From Nakazawaea peltata (Eukaryota > Ascomycota > Pichiomycetes > Alaninales > Pachysolenaceae): a stretch of 64,000 nucleotides of DNA. Location of the stretch: positions 62,001 to 126,000 of the forward strand of contig BCGQ01000010.1 in NCBI GenBank assembly GCA_001599355.1, read 5' to 3'. Within the stretch, counting starts at the first letter, position 1, and each line of letters opens with the position of its first letter. The notes under the pieces were generated by a model. It ran no database searches. It had not been told where the DNA came from and worked only from the letters and a program-made list of their open reading frames with translations. Below, in pieces: positions 41,001 to 50,145 of this stretch. The position numbers and the translations under genes were made by a program.

Positions 41001-41094
41001 TGACACTTCATTACTTCGTTCTTCTACTTTGAAAATGGAGGGTGCCGTTGCCTCTAGAAATCCGTTCAAGAAGTTGTTTGGTAAAAAACTGTGA
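38062..41094 (+). CDS. BUD2: Ras-family GTPase-activating protein Bud2 (Rsr1/Bud1 GAP)
   Basis: The product is 1010 residues. A C2-like domain lies around residues 350-460 (IDLEIVELRFDD, NPFWKENFKFDLPI). The RasGAP domain spans about 500-770. The arginine finger is in LFRGNSLLTKSLEQY (about R551), and the structural FLR motif is in LFLFLRFFCPAILNPKLF (about 665). Domain order and length fit Bud2, which inactivates Rsr1 at the bud site to set axial or bipolar growth. Other yeast RasGAPs (Ira1/2) are far larger. It lies between SEC14 and NAM7, which are adjacent in S. cerevisiae, so it appears to have been placed between them in this lineage. Confidence 0.9.
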   Translation: MSEILDVNSLRHYMVLNRGILENSSHGIELEWCDNTYVGSVNEAWSRSLVSISLQGQLICNDGQDVLVDSLQSCSIQVVPTHHPPTISIAPYDSDSKKRFYLRVPVPDVTTGISGTAAQQYQIDIFNKLFASLLLWSRLKPLGLVKKWNYKSPPIDPNDQNVLVCRFKVYGPVPSNKKGLKIVSGPHVSLHSFSALPHPSEAWFMAMGHLKPNGVLDLLLESDGSLIYSVNISALFNFEVKQLDHSVFQNSNILYVGIIQDLRNLNMIKTTEFPYDEAKDFILPSSSSSKNLNNSSRILIEFPLHIDLEDWYVKLISFTRREMLGRSSTTSKQLRSVQKIDLEIVELRFDDDSFNGKQLYTELSLWSSSWSKTSVVTCEDRNPFWKENFKFDLPISTNYFQLIIKEETSLAPEEHPVVGIIYLTPDIIQSKDVDRVFIYDLSNSGAIGKMFINLKYHNFVILPPDEYKLIERMILSIQFDEIIEFFKPLLGNTISGSETLEQNTLMLVDVFQTLGREHEWIQLLMNYELSPIDLLIRKDKISSVNIFNTLFRGNSLLTKSLEQYNFRIGQEYLEKTVGTFINQIQDDNITREDFEVDPRYTSEETSQKNLAYLLTLITTLWDLIYKTSNDLPKPIKYLLTKFRYKIENSIEPNDEKTPLNCLTLFLFLRFFCPAILNPKLFYLTKNHQVGSTKKILTLVTKILLNLANRTPFAPHKDPTLMYFNEFIESHQSQVLDYFDKITERKMDFHDKILELSDDVERPSLNIPLSIASELPTNPYLIDKYLRLVELITLFSENATASGMDAGGSTNGTSIGGRSPDMSRDDHSQLYKIDTIGDDDDDSSMFMDFKSETDKFLNNLLTSSSDDDIIKNNLKLLDVQAQSQLMINKTIKMVQRLSTPEIPPHASSSLFTEESWIQFINQIIDTTIIDLTTKQVLFLSTEPSTSLSTLKKRHDSSKYRFLSSGGIKFKVVNKNSPLRVVDTSLLRSSTLKMEGAVASRNPFKKLFGKKL

Positions 41095-41155
41095 TGAAAC
41101 TTTGTTTTTCTGTATAATTAATGAACTTCCCAATAGCTGACGTTTAATCTTAGCC

Positions 41156-43861
41156 TTATTTAATGCCCAATTCCGAGGCCAAAGCTGTAGAAAGATCGTC
41201 AAAGATAATTTTATCATTGATCTCACTATCGATCTGGAAACCATTAGCAGGCATACCAGAAACTGGAACCTTCCTAGCTCTATTGAACAGTACCATCGAC
41301 AATTGTAAGTTATCCAACGGACCCTCTACTAGACAACCCTTTGTTCTGAAATGGTTCAATAATTGACTCCATAAATGGCTTAAACTCAATAATTTTGGAT
41401 TTCCTAAGATGACTAATCCGTATTTCAGTCTGGTGATGGCGACATTCATTCTTCTAGGGTCACTCAAGAAACCAATCTGCTTGGACTCGTTAGATCTTAC
41501 ACACGAGAAGATGATGAAATCCTTTTCACGACCTTGGAAAGCATCGATAGAGTCTACTTCAACCTCAGCATACTTAGACTTATCAAAGAGGGTCCCGTTC
41601 ATTTGCATGTACTTGGTAATGAAGGTACGCTGACCTTCATAAGGTGTAATAATACCAATTTGGGAAGGCAGAATTCCTCTGTTGAACAAATCAGTAACAA
41701 CTTTCTCACAGTTCATCAGCTCCAGTCTATTTAAATAAGAATATCCACTTGGAGAGATCTCTTCTTTACCATAATTACACCAGAACATCATTGGAATACC
41801 AGCAATCGGCCAGTTAAAACGGTTGATAGCAACATTTCTATGAGTTTCCGAAGATACTCCGTTTTGCAATGATCCTTCATAGAAATGATTGGATGGGAAT
41901 TCGGAAAGATAAGGATCCATTCTGTATTGAACTTCTAATCTCAAAGGATCATTTCCGCACATGATTAATCTTTCGAAAAGAGACTGACCTAATCCGAAAT
42001 TGGACAGTTTCTTGTGAAGAATAACAGGACCCAATTGTTTGTGATCACCTACCAAAATTACCTTCATTGCTCCTTTGACAATAGGAATTAAGGTCTCCGG
42101 CTCACACAGCTGAGTACTCTCATCGATCAATACATTCTTGAATCTCATTTTACCAATTCTTGGATCACCAGCCCCGATACATGTTGTACAAACAACATCC
42201 AGCTTTTCGAGGATGTCTTGCTCTGCCTTCGTGAACAACTTAGTATATTTGTTAAAGTCTTTGTTTGATAATTCACCAATTTCGTCCTTCAAACGGATCA
42301 ATTTCAAAAGTTCTGGGCTCAGACGATCCTTAACAAGATTGTGTAACAGAATATGATCAACACTGGAGTCGATAACTTCCCTGGATCTGGAAAAAAGACG
42401 AACCACATTCAATCCAATCGAGTCTAATTTCAGGGCAAGATGATCAACCGAAACATTCGAAGGAGCACAACACAACACGGTGTTGTTTGATTTTGTTGAT
42501 TTCAGTTCTTTAGTAGAAGTAGATTCACAAAGCTTATAAATGATAGCCAGAGAAGTTGTTGTCTTACCAGTTCCTGGTGGTCCTTGGATTAAGGTCAATG
42601 GGGAATTCACAGCATGACTAACAGCTCTTAACTGAGAAGGATTCAAACGGAATTTTCCCAATCCAGACAAACCAGAACCATCTTCGGCCTCAGTATAATG
42701 CTCGTCACCATCGAGACCTAACAATTTCGACAGAATCAACTTACTGACGGTGCGCTTCTTCTTCAGCTGGGCAAAATTTTTAAGAGCACCACACATCCGT
42801 TCATATGGAATATCTTTCCAAATGAACTGAACTGTAAAACCAGAAGTAACTCCTACAGGGACTGGAGTTTTGCTTTTCTCTAATTCAACAGTGAAAAATT
42901 CACTTGATGTATCAGGGAGTTTGATGATATAACCCTCATTCTTCCAAGGCCTTCCTTCAATATCATTATGCTCAATTACTACTGGGTTGAATAAACCAAT
43001 TCCTCCCAATGATGAAGTGGAGTCAATCAAACTGAGGGCAAATGTCGCCGTAGTTTTCTTGTTTAATCCTATACCCCAAGTAAGCAGGATTTTCTCCATC
43101 GACTGAGCCTCGAATACTTCTTTTTGACACTCCGACTCCAGGTACAATAAGGGAGCAAATGACTCCTTATATTGAACAGGATCTGGGAACTGGATGTATA
43201 TCGGCTCTAAAGTGTCAAGAGCAGCAGATGCAATCTCAACATCGTGTAAGGTCGCAGTAGCATTAGATTTCCATTGCGACTCAAGAGCCTTAATCTGAGA
43301 TTGAGATACCAGCGGTCTTCCCAACAGCTCATACTGCTCTTGAGAAACATCCTGAACTAACCAAGGCACAAACAGTCTCTCTTCAATCAAAGACTGCCAA
43401 TCATTCGTGTCCCAATTACTATCTTTCAGCTGAGCACAAGGAATTCTACATAAGGTCACCACAGTATGCTCTTCTTTCAGGAAAACGAACCCTAATAAAA
43501 GTACATTCTGGTTCCCACAATTGTAACATTCCAAAGTAGTATCACCCAAATGAGAGTCCTTATGCAATGAGACAGTATGATGTCTAGAAATGATCAAATG
43601 CAGTACAATATGAGATCTTCCCGAGTCCTTGAGACGAGAATTGCAAAACCATCTTGAACAGCCTTCACATTTCATAACACATGAAACATCATGTGCACCA
43701 CAATAGGCACAGGCATGCTCATGAACAGGGACCAAAGACTCCATACTATGTCCATTGTCGCCAGAAGTCAGACTTTTCATCGCTTCCAGGATGAGCCTCT
43801 CATCGTCGTCATCCTCATGCAAATGCAGACTCGCTCCTTCACTAAAGAGTAACTGATCCAT
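41156..43861 (-). CDS. NAM7: RNA helicase Upf1 (nonsense-mediated decay)
   Basis: The product is 901 residues. The Cys/His-rich CH domain, which contacts Upf2, spans roughly residues 40-150 (CAYCGAHDVSC, MKCEGCSRWFCN, LECYNCGNQN). SF1 helicase motifs follow: QGPPGTGKTTTS (Walker A, about 425), LIDESTQ (II), LVGDHKQLGP (III), VQYRMDPYLSEFPS (IV), DAFQGREKDFI (V) and NVAIT-R-x-KYG (VI). Six CTG codons at conserved sites align with alanine in S. cerevisiae, including motif VI TRAKYG (41426-41428) and STQASEPE (42107-42109). The C-terminal tail is shorter than in S. cerevisiae. The start is ATG 43861; the upstream frame opens only at GTG. Confidence 0.96.
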   Translation of the reverse strand: MDQLLFSEGASLHLHEDDDDERLILEAMKSLTSGDNGHSMESLVPVHEHACAYCGAHDVSCVMKCEGCSRWFCNSRLKDSGRSHIVLHLIISRHHTVSLHKDSHLGDTTLECYNCGNQNVLLLGFVFLKEEHTVVTLCRIPCAQLKDSNWDTNDWQSLIEERLFVPWLVQDVSQEQYELLGRPLVSQSQIKALESQWKSNATATLHDVEIASAALDTLEPIYIQFPDPVQYKESFAPLLYLESECQKEVFEAQSMEKILLTWGIGLNKKTTATFALSLIDSTSSLGGIGLFNPVVIEHNDIEGRPWKNEGYIIKLPDTSSEFFTVELEKSKTPVPVGVTSGFTVQFIWKDIPYERMCGALKNFAQLKKKRTVSKLILSKLLGLDGDEHYTEAEDGSGLSGLGKFRLNPSQLRAVSHAVNSPLTLIQGPPGTGKTTTSLAIIYKLCESTSTKELKSTKSNNTVLCCAPSNVSVDHLALKLDSIGLNVVRLFSRSREVIDSSVDHILLHNLVKDRLSPELLKLIRLKDEIGELSNKDFNKYTKLFTKAEQDILEKLDVVCTTCIGAGDPRIGKMRFKNVLIDESTQLCEPETLIPIVKGAMKVILVGDHKQLGPVILHKKLSNFGLGQSLFERLIMCGNDPLRLEVQYRMDPYLSEFPSNHFYEGSLQNGVSSETHRNVAINRFNWPIAGIPMMFWCNYGKEEISPSGYSYLNRLELMNCEKVVTDLFNRGILPSQIGIITPYEGQRTFITKYMQMNGTLFDKSKYAEVEVDSIDAFQGREKDFIIFSCVRSNESKQIGFLSDPRRMNVAITRLKYGLVILGNPKLLSLSHLWSQLLNHFRTKGCLVEGPLDNLQLSMVLFNRARKVPVSGMPANGFQIDSEINDKIIFDDLSTALASELGIK

Positions 43862-44399
43862 ATTATCTGAAAGAATACTGTCGACTATATCAGATCTTGA
43901 AAACCTCGGACGTGACCAGAAACCTACTCTTCCTTCACCCTTGCCTCTTCTCACTACTCTTCACCTCTTCAACGACAGGGACAAGCATTTTTTCCTCGGA
44001 GACAGGTGAATTACCTGATCTGGAATTACTACAAGGGGCAACCGATATGAAAAATTATTTTATAATAATTGATATGTGATGCACTAACTTTTTAAGTAAG
44101 TGTAACACTACTTACCGAATGATGGGTATACCGAGGGGTGAGAGGCTCATATTTTATAAACATTATAGAGTGAGGACCTGCCTCTATTTATATAATCCAT
44201 TCAATCAAGAAAATGACCGTGCAACAAAACTCATACACTGTTTCTTACCTTAACAACCATTTTTAAATGGAAAAAAGCGATCTGCGAACTTGTACATAAT
44301 CACATCAAAATTAAATAGCGACAAAAATGGTTAACTATGGCCAAAATATAGCCAAGAAATGGACTTAGATAACCATGGAAACAGCATGCAACTTCAAAG
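43862..44399. promoter_or_regulatory. Intergenic region upstream of NAM7
   Basis: This 538-base stretch should hold the NAM7 promoter and the 3' end of the small gene at 44400. It is AT-rich in its second half (44040-44300). No recognisable gene was seen. Confidence 0.4.
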
Positions 44400-44699
44400 C
44401 TATTCGGGATCTATCCCGAGACAATTTGAGAGTCTTCTTTTTAACACTGATGGCGTATAGCTATTCGCTCTAGGGTCATATAATGCAGTTGCAAATTGAA
44501 GCTGCATGCAAACTTGTTCAATATCTATACTGTCATTGACAACGAACAATGTTACTTGGTCAAGACAATTTGTCACGTATTTGTTTGCATCAAAACTCAG
44601 ATTGAATTTATCACCTTTAGGAGACCCACTATTTCTGAGTAAGACAACCTCAGAAAAGGGACGTTCAACACTTCTTTCAAAAATTCCTGGATCGCACAT
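44400..44699 (-). CDS. Probable small protein, unidentified
   Basis: A 99-residue frame from ATG 44699 (MCDPGIFERSVERPF). The composition is that of a soluble folded protein, with codons varied and typical of the neighbours; the C-terminus reads LKRRLSNCLGIDPE. A TATATAAA box lies at 44746-44755 in the right orientation, about 50 bases upstream, with CCCCT-type stress elements beside it. I recognise no family, and a chance frame remains possible. It has no signal peptide or membrane segment. If real, it may be stress-responsive. Confidence 0.5.
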   Translation of the reverse strand: MCDPGIFERSVERPFSEVVLLRNSGSPKGDKFNLSFDANKYVTNCLDQVTLFVVNDSIDIEQVCMQLQFATALYDPRANSYTPSVLKRRLSNCLGIDPE

Positions 44700-44738
44700 C
44701 TTCAAAGCATGTTTATAAATGGATTACTCAAATTTAAC

Positions 44739-44822
44739 CACCCCCTTTATATATCAACTTTTCTTCACACTATTTAGCAGAACATGACCGTTTTCAGAAC
44801 CCTGAAAATTATAAAGGGGGTG
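44739..44822. repeat. Inverted repeat of 13 bp carrying TATA and CCCCT/AGGGG
   Basis: The arm CACCCCCTTTATA at 44739-44751 is repeated as its exact complement TATAAAGGGGGTG at 44810-44822, with a 58-base spacer. Each arm joins a TATA-like box to a STRE-like CCCCT core. It lies upstream of the small gene at 44400-44699. Confidence 0.7.
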
Positions 44823-44972
44823 ATTTTTACTTTTTTCTTAACTATGCGCTAACGTAAGCTACCACCAATAAATCACGCTACTCAGAGGGGATGTAATAAA
44901 ATGAATAATGAATTAATGACTGTATAAAGCAAACAAAGGGATAAAAATAAATGCAAAATAATAACAAAGGGA

Positions 44973-46178
44973 CTAATCTGGGTTGGTGACATGCAAGAAA
45001 CGTCTCGAATAATCGTTGCCGTCCTCTATTAAGCTTCCCTTACTTTGAGCGTTAGCACTGTTCAAGAATAACAGTGGGTTCAAACGCTGATCAACAAATT
45101 GGATATTGTTTTTATTAACGGTATCACCGTCGAATGTGCCCCAACTATTATGGCCAGACTTCTTAGCTTCAGTACCGTAGTATCTTTCCTCGATGACACT
45201 ATCACTTTCGGACTCAGCACCATCTCTTCCGGCAAAGCAGCAACAGAATACTCCAGCACAGGATCTATTACCACCCCGGACACAAAGCAGCCAAATTAAC
45301 AGTAATAACATCAACAAAATGACAATACCAACTGCTGCGAAAACTCCGGCCACTTTCAGTTTCGAAGCCCAGAATCCGGATTTAGATGAACTCTTATTTT
45401 CACCAGAATGAGTAGCGGCATCGGGCAAATCCGACGACATCGATGACACACTAGATGACGAGGTATCAGTAGGAGCACTGACAGTCAATGTTTTGGTGAC
45501 TTGAGCTCCTGAAATTGTGGAAACTCTGATAATCGTACTCAGTACAGGTGCTTCAGTAGAAGAGACCTCTGATGAGCTTGTGATGGAGTCAGTATCAAGC
45601 GATGAGCTCGAACTCGAACTGGAAGTGGAACTAGTACTTGATTCAGAGCTCGAAGTAGTGATAAGTGTAGGAGACGATGTCGAAGTACTGGAGCTACTGC
45701 TTGATGAAGTAGAAGTTGTTGAGCTAGTACTGATACTTGAACTAGATGTTGATGTCGATGTAGAGCTGCTCGTAGTACTTTTCGTACTAGAACTCGAAGT
45801 AGAAGAACTACTACTCGAAGAAGTTGAACTCGACTCGGAAATTGTCGTAGATGGCTCACTCAAATAAATGTAACCATATAAGTCATCGTCCAGATCCCCA
45901 CAAGTCTCATACGGATATCCCGGACATTCTTCTGAACACTGATCTGTATCCACAGTAGACAGTGGTAAGGCATTTGAGCACCAACAATAATAAGACTGTA
46001 CAATAGCCAAGGCATAACCTTGATCCGAGCATAAATTCTCACATAATCCATTGGACTGATATGTAGAAAAATTAGAGTTAGTTTGTCCGGTGTTTTGACC
46101 GGAACAGTATGTAATGGCAGCTTGAACAGGAAGAGTCAAGCAGCACATCCACACTGCTAATAGCAGTAGAGTGTTCAT
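44973..46178 (-). CDS. WSC-domain cell-wall integrity sensor (Slg1/Wsc type)
   Basis: The product is 401 residues. The signal peptide MNTLLLLAVWMCCLTLPVQAA is cleaved before ITYCSGQN. The WSC domain with eight cysteines covers about residues 21-105 (CENLCSDQGYALAIVQSYYCWC, CSEECPGYPYETCG). A Ser/Thr rod of about 120 residues follows, then a transmembrane segment near 277-302. The cytoplasmic tail ends DYSRRFLHVTNPD, the conserved Wsc C-terminus. Such sensors activate the Rho1-Pkc1 pathway. The ATG at 46178 is the first that gives a signal peptide; the longer frame starts at TTG. The exact paralogue (Wsc1/2/3) cannot be assigned. Confidence 0.92.
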   Translation of the reverse strand: MNTLLLLAVWMCCLTLPVQAAITYCSGQNTGQTNSNFSTYQSNGLCENLCSDQGYALAIVQSYYCWCSNALPLSTVDTDQCSEECPGYPYETCGDLDDDLYGYIYLSEPSTTISESSSTSSSSSSSTSSSSTKSTTSSSTSTSTSSSSISTSSTTSTSSSSSSSTSTSSPTLITTSSSESSTSSTSSSSSSSSLDTDSITSSSEVSSTEAPVLSTIIRVSTISGAQVTKTLTVSAPTDTSSSSVSSMSSDLPDAATHSGENKSSSKSGFWASKLKVAGVFAAVGIVILLMLLLLIWLLCVRGGNRSCAGVFCCCFAGRDGAESESDSVIEERYYGTEAKKSGHNSWGTFDGDTVNKNNIQFVDQRLNPLLFLNSANAQSKGSLIEDGNDYSRRFLHVTNPD

Positions 46179-47164
46179 GATGTGATCAGCCAACAAAGAG
46201 ATGGACAAATTATGATACTCAATGCTCGGCTAATAGATATATATATCTATATATGCAAAGCTGAAATTTGATGATTACGGTAAAATTTTTTTAGCTAAGC
46301 ATGCGTCTAGGCGACATTATGTAGGTGATGACCAAGATAAGGCCTGCGTTTGAGTGTGCTAAGAATTTAATTTCGTATTAAAGTGTGGAAGACTCTTTTT
46401 AGGGGGTTATACATAGAAACACACTACTAAGTACTATATAATAGCAAGTATATCCTAGATTGAACTTTAATGTGACTCTCATTTACAACATCCCCTTAGT
46501 TGTAAAACAAAATCAAAATTTGTAAGGCAGCAGCACGACCGGCAGCCGCAAACTCAAATTTCAAAATTTCTCGAAATCGCTAAATTGCATGCATCAAAAA
46601 GAAAAAAAAATCGTTTAGTAAGGGAGCCTCGGTCCCATATGCCGTTAAGGCCAAGGGGGCCATCTCTGATGGAGTACTGCTAGTAGAACAACGGACGTTA
46701 ATAGTTAAAACATCTGAGTGTGAATAGTTACTCAGCTCTGTAGTAAACGCTCTCTAAATTTTGTCACCACCTGATTCGACACTCAAATCTCTCTTTTCCC
46801 CTTTCTGCCGCCAGCCATCTCGAAGCAACTATAATCCCTCTGTTCACACAATAGCTGCCTGTTTTTCTCTGGCTTCGCTCACAGTTTTTCGCTTTCTATC
46901 ACTGAGCTGCAGCTGCAGGTCCCTATTTACCGTTTTGAGCATAATCAGAATTAGGAAGTTATTTTTTTTGTGGTGATCTGCTCTGTTGTTGATAAAAGTC
47001 GTGTACTGGACCTGTAAAGACACGCTTGTTTGGAGCCGTACGGATGTCCTACTGATCCATTGCGCAAGGACGAGTATCCAGAAGTTCCCACTTTTTTTTC
47101 CCTGTTGAAAACGCGTCATTTATCATTTGAACCTGATTTATCACCACCATTAAAGATTTTAACT
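46179..47164. promoter_or_regulatory. Divergent intergenic region WSC sensor / YPF1
   Basis: These 986 bases separate divergent genes. A palindromic A/T run (atagatatatatatctat) lies near 46232-46249, about 55-70 bases upstream of the WSC gene. An ACGCGT hexamer lies at 47111-47116, 49 bases before the YPF1 start. An apparent reading frame before the YPF1 ATG opens only at TTG and is not counted. Confidence 0.45.
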
Positions 47165-48691
47165 ATGCAAATCACCGAAACTGTACAACCTTATATGGAG
47201 CTGGTCGTTAAATACCTGGAAAACGGGTCTTTGACTGTTGCCAGACTGTTGTCTGAGTTGCCTTTGAATGTCAGGTACCTGTTGATGGTAGCCTCAGCTA
47301 CTTCAATGCTTACCGTTGGTTCTTATGCGACTTTACTGAAGCCAATGAATGCCGATGCCCCTAAGCAGACCCACAAATTGTTTGATCCCTCAGACAATTA
47401 CAAGTCATGCTTATCCTTCGTTGACGATGAAGAGGAGCAAGATGCCTTGAATTTGACTACTTGGAACCTGATTTTAATTCCTTTTGTCGGGAGTGCCACC
47501 TTGTACTCTTTTTACTACTTGTTGAAGAACAATTTACTGCAGTTTTTGTTCTACATATCTCTTAATACCGTCATTTCTAGTTCTATTGCCACTTTTTATA
47601 CCCTGAACTACTTGATTAAGGCTTCCGTGCGTAAGATCACTTACTGGGGCCGCTTGAACTATAGAAAGTGCAATTTTTTGAGCTACTACAGAATCACTTT
47701 TTCTAAAGATACTACTTATGGTAAACAGGTAGGGTACATCGAGACTAATTCAAGTCCTCTCAAGTCGGACGAGAGTGTCTCTTCATTTAACCAGTACTCA
47801 AACTTCTATTACTCCACTTCAGAGATTATTTCCTTTTGGACTTCTCTCGGTATCAACGGAATTTATCTTCTGACCGTTCTTACGCAAGCGGACAGTGGAA
47901 CAAAATGGATTGTTGATAATATCGTAGCAGTATCGTTGGCTATGTTTGGTATTATGAACTTGAAGGTCCCTAAATTTAGCACCGGAGTTGTCTTGTTATC
48001 AGGATTATTCTTCTTTGACATCTTTTTCGTTTTCGGAAATGACGTCATGGTGACAGTAGCTACTGGTATAGAGATGCCGATGAAATTGTCCTTCCCTAGT
48101 CTGGTTGCAGCTGTCGATAATTCAGTAAAGTTTTCTATCTTGGGGCTCGGTGACATTGTTGTCCCTGCCGTCTTTACTTCCCTCTGTCTCCGTTACGATT
48201 TATGGAGACATCATAAACTGAATCCTGGAACTCAATTCCATCATTTAACTCCATTCTCCAAGCCTACTTTCTTCCTGTCCGTATTCGGCTATGTTGCGGG
48301 GTTAATTCTGTCTGTAGTTTCTTTAGAGTATAACAAAGTAGGACAACCTCTGTTGATGTGGATTGTACCTTCAATTTTCTTCTCAGTGGGAGTGTCTTGC
48401 CTCTGGAAGGGTGACTTTGCAGATATTGTCAATTATGAAGAGATTCTGTTCCAGAAAAAGGAAGAAGAATATGACGACGAGGAAGAGGATGAGTATTTAG
48501 AAGAAGAGGAAGACGTTGAATGGGATGAATCCGAGTACCAAGTCGAGGAGCTCGGTCAAACAGTTTATATAATTGATGAGGATGAGGATGAGAAACTAGT
48601 CACTCCAATGTCTTACAATGACTACTTTGAACAAACCGAATTTGACTCGGAATCAGATGCAGGAGATCTTGATTTCATACCAACTGACTAA
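47165..48691 (+). CDS. YPF1: Intramembrane aspartyl protease (signal peptide peptidase family)
   Basis: The product is 508 residues with about nine transmembrane segments. The first catalytic motif reads FFFDIFFVFG (D285, where most relatives have YD). The second is ILGLGDIVVP (G-x-G-D, D330). The third, the PAL motif, is read as QP-CTG-LMWIVP at codons 394-399; with CTG as alanine it becomes the invariant P-A-L. A highly acidic cytosolic tail follows (EEEYDDEEEDEYLEEEEDVEW). The S. cerevisiae counterpart, Ypf1, is an ER protease. The ATG at 47165 gives a plausible N-terminus before the first membrane segment. Confidence 0.92.
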   Translation: MQITETVQPYMELVVKYLENGSLTVARLLSELPLNVRYLLMVASATSMLTVGSYATLLKPMNADAPKQTHKLFDPSDNYKSCLSFVDDEEEQDALNLTTWNLILIPFVGSATLYSFYYLLKNNLLQFLFYISLNTVISSSIATFYTLNYLIKASVRKITYWGRLNYRKCNFLSYYRITFSKDTTYGKQVGYIETNSSPLKSDESVSSFNQYSNFYYSTSEIISFWTSLGINGIYLLTVLTQADSGTKWIVDNIVAVSLAMFGIMNLKVPKFSTGVVLLSGLFFFDIFFVFGNDVMVTVATGIEMPMKLSFPSLVAAVDNSVKFSILGLGDIVVPAVFTSLCLRYDLWRHHKLNPGTQFHHLTPFSKPTFFLSVFGYVAGLILSVVSLEYNKVGQPLLMWIVPSIFFSVGVSCLWKGDFADIVNYEEILFQKKEEEYDDEEEDEYLEEEEDVEWDESEYQVEELGQTVYIIDEDEDEKLVTPMSYNDYFEQTEFDSESDAGDLDFIPTD

Positions 48692-50145
48692 AGGTTTACT
48701 CTCTTCCGTTTTCACGTGACTTTTGAATACCCCGTATATAAGATAATGGGAAGTTTTTTTCTTTTGTGAGAAATCACGAGCTTTTTCCGATTACGGGGAA
48801 AGAAAGTAGAGATGGGTATTATGTAGAAGAGATTATGTAAGGTCACCTTGAGTGCTGCTTGTAACTAGGGGTGTAATCCCGAGCGAGTTTTTCTACGAAA
48901 ATTAACATAGCAAAAATTCACCTTAGACATGGAGGAATGGAAGTTCACGGATAGCAATAAATTTACACCCCGTATATTGCCTTGCGCGCCCGTTGAACAA
49001 GTGGAGGTGTGCGTAGCGGGGCTAAAATATTTTGACACCCCATCATTGACTCGGGGGAACAAGAAAAGTGAGCCAAGAGAGATGATATTGATTTTGCCCG
49101 GCTCGCGGTAATAATTGGGATAGAAAATGTCGCAAACATTCGGATAGCGACCATTTTTGGGTCCATCCCACCAATAATGCCTCTTGCTTCTGCATCAAAC
49201 CTCTATAGTTTAGCTAACAAAGCTTGTCCTCCATTTTTCGGAATATGTTTGTACTGGAGAAAGGGCAGATACAGCATCTGGAAGCATTTTTTCCCATCTT
49301 TTTTTATTGTCGTCCAATGATAGAAGCCATAATTATTTCTGTATGGGGAGGGCAATAATTGAATCCAGGGGTATATTAATGAGAAATCGGGGTTAACAAA
49401 TTGAGAATTAACGATATTACGGGGATTCAAGAGAAGGACTAGGTCGATAAGATCCCCAATGGCATGTCAATTTTGTATACCTAACCCTATATAATTTGAT
49501 CTTTTATTTAGTATAAAGATACATTTTGTTCCCGTATCTGTTTGCAATACCGAAATACGGGTTGGATCGTTTTTGTGACCTATTTCTGCCCCTAATGTCA
49601 AATCGGCGATTAGATAAACTCCTTTGCAATTCTTGCACCTTCAACGTTCTCACATATTAAACCCTCTGGTATATATCATATCTTTCCGTCTTACCGTCTG
49701 ACCAATCACCGAATTGTTTCCTGTGGTCCCACACTCCTCAAATCGACACCCCATTACCCCACCTCTCTCTTAAATTTCACCCAAAAATAACGCACCACTT
49801 GTCATACAAAGTATATAGGGTGAAAAAAATTTTCCTTATGCATGATTTGCCCTATGTTCGTAGTTTCGATATCGGGGGAAATTATTCCTGCCCCTCCCTT
49901 AGTGCCCCTCATTTTAAATTCATTAATCCGTCTTTCGGGGGTGTTTTGCCCAAAACCGAAATATGTGAGAAGATTTTCCAACAAAATTCCGCTGTTAACA
50001 GCATCATTCGCGCCCCCCATGATTTCACACCCCGAATATAAAAGTGGTGTAATATCCCTTTGATCAATTGGCTTAATTTGACCTCTTCTTGTATTCGATT
50101 ATTTATTGTTTCCTTAATCAATTAAATATCTCTTCGCAAAGCATC
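48692..50145. promoter_or_regulatory. 1.45-kb intergenic region upstream of the ADH gene
   Basis: This stretch holds the YPF1 terminator and a large promoter. A TATAAAAG box lies at 50037-50044, about 100 bases before the ADH start. Three similar ACCCCG(T/A)ATAT elements lie at 48729, 48967 and 50029. Open frames in it overlap one another on both strands and show no family resemblance. Confidence 0.5.

Noticed and set aside
45517-45867. 116-codon acidic frame antisense to the WSC sensor
   Set aside because: It is the reverse of the Ser-rich repeat codons; a low-complexity shadow.
47030-47164. N-terminal extension of YPF1 upstream of 47165
   Set aside because: It opens only at TTG and has no resemblance to the family; the same reasoning was applied to other TTG/GTG-initiated extensions.
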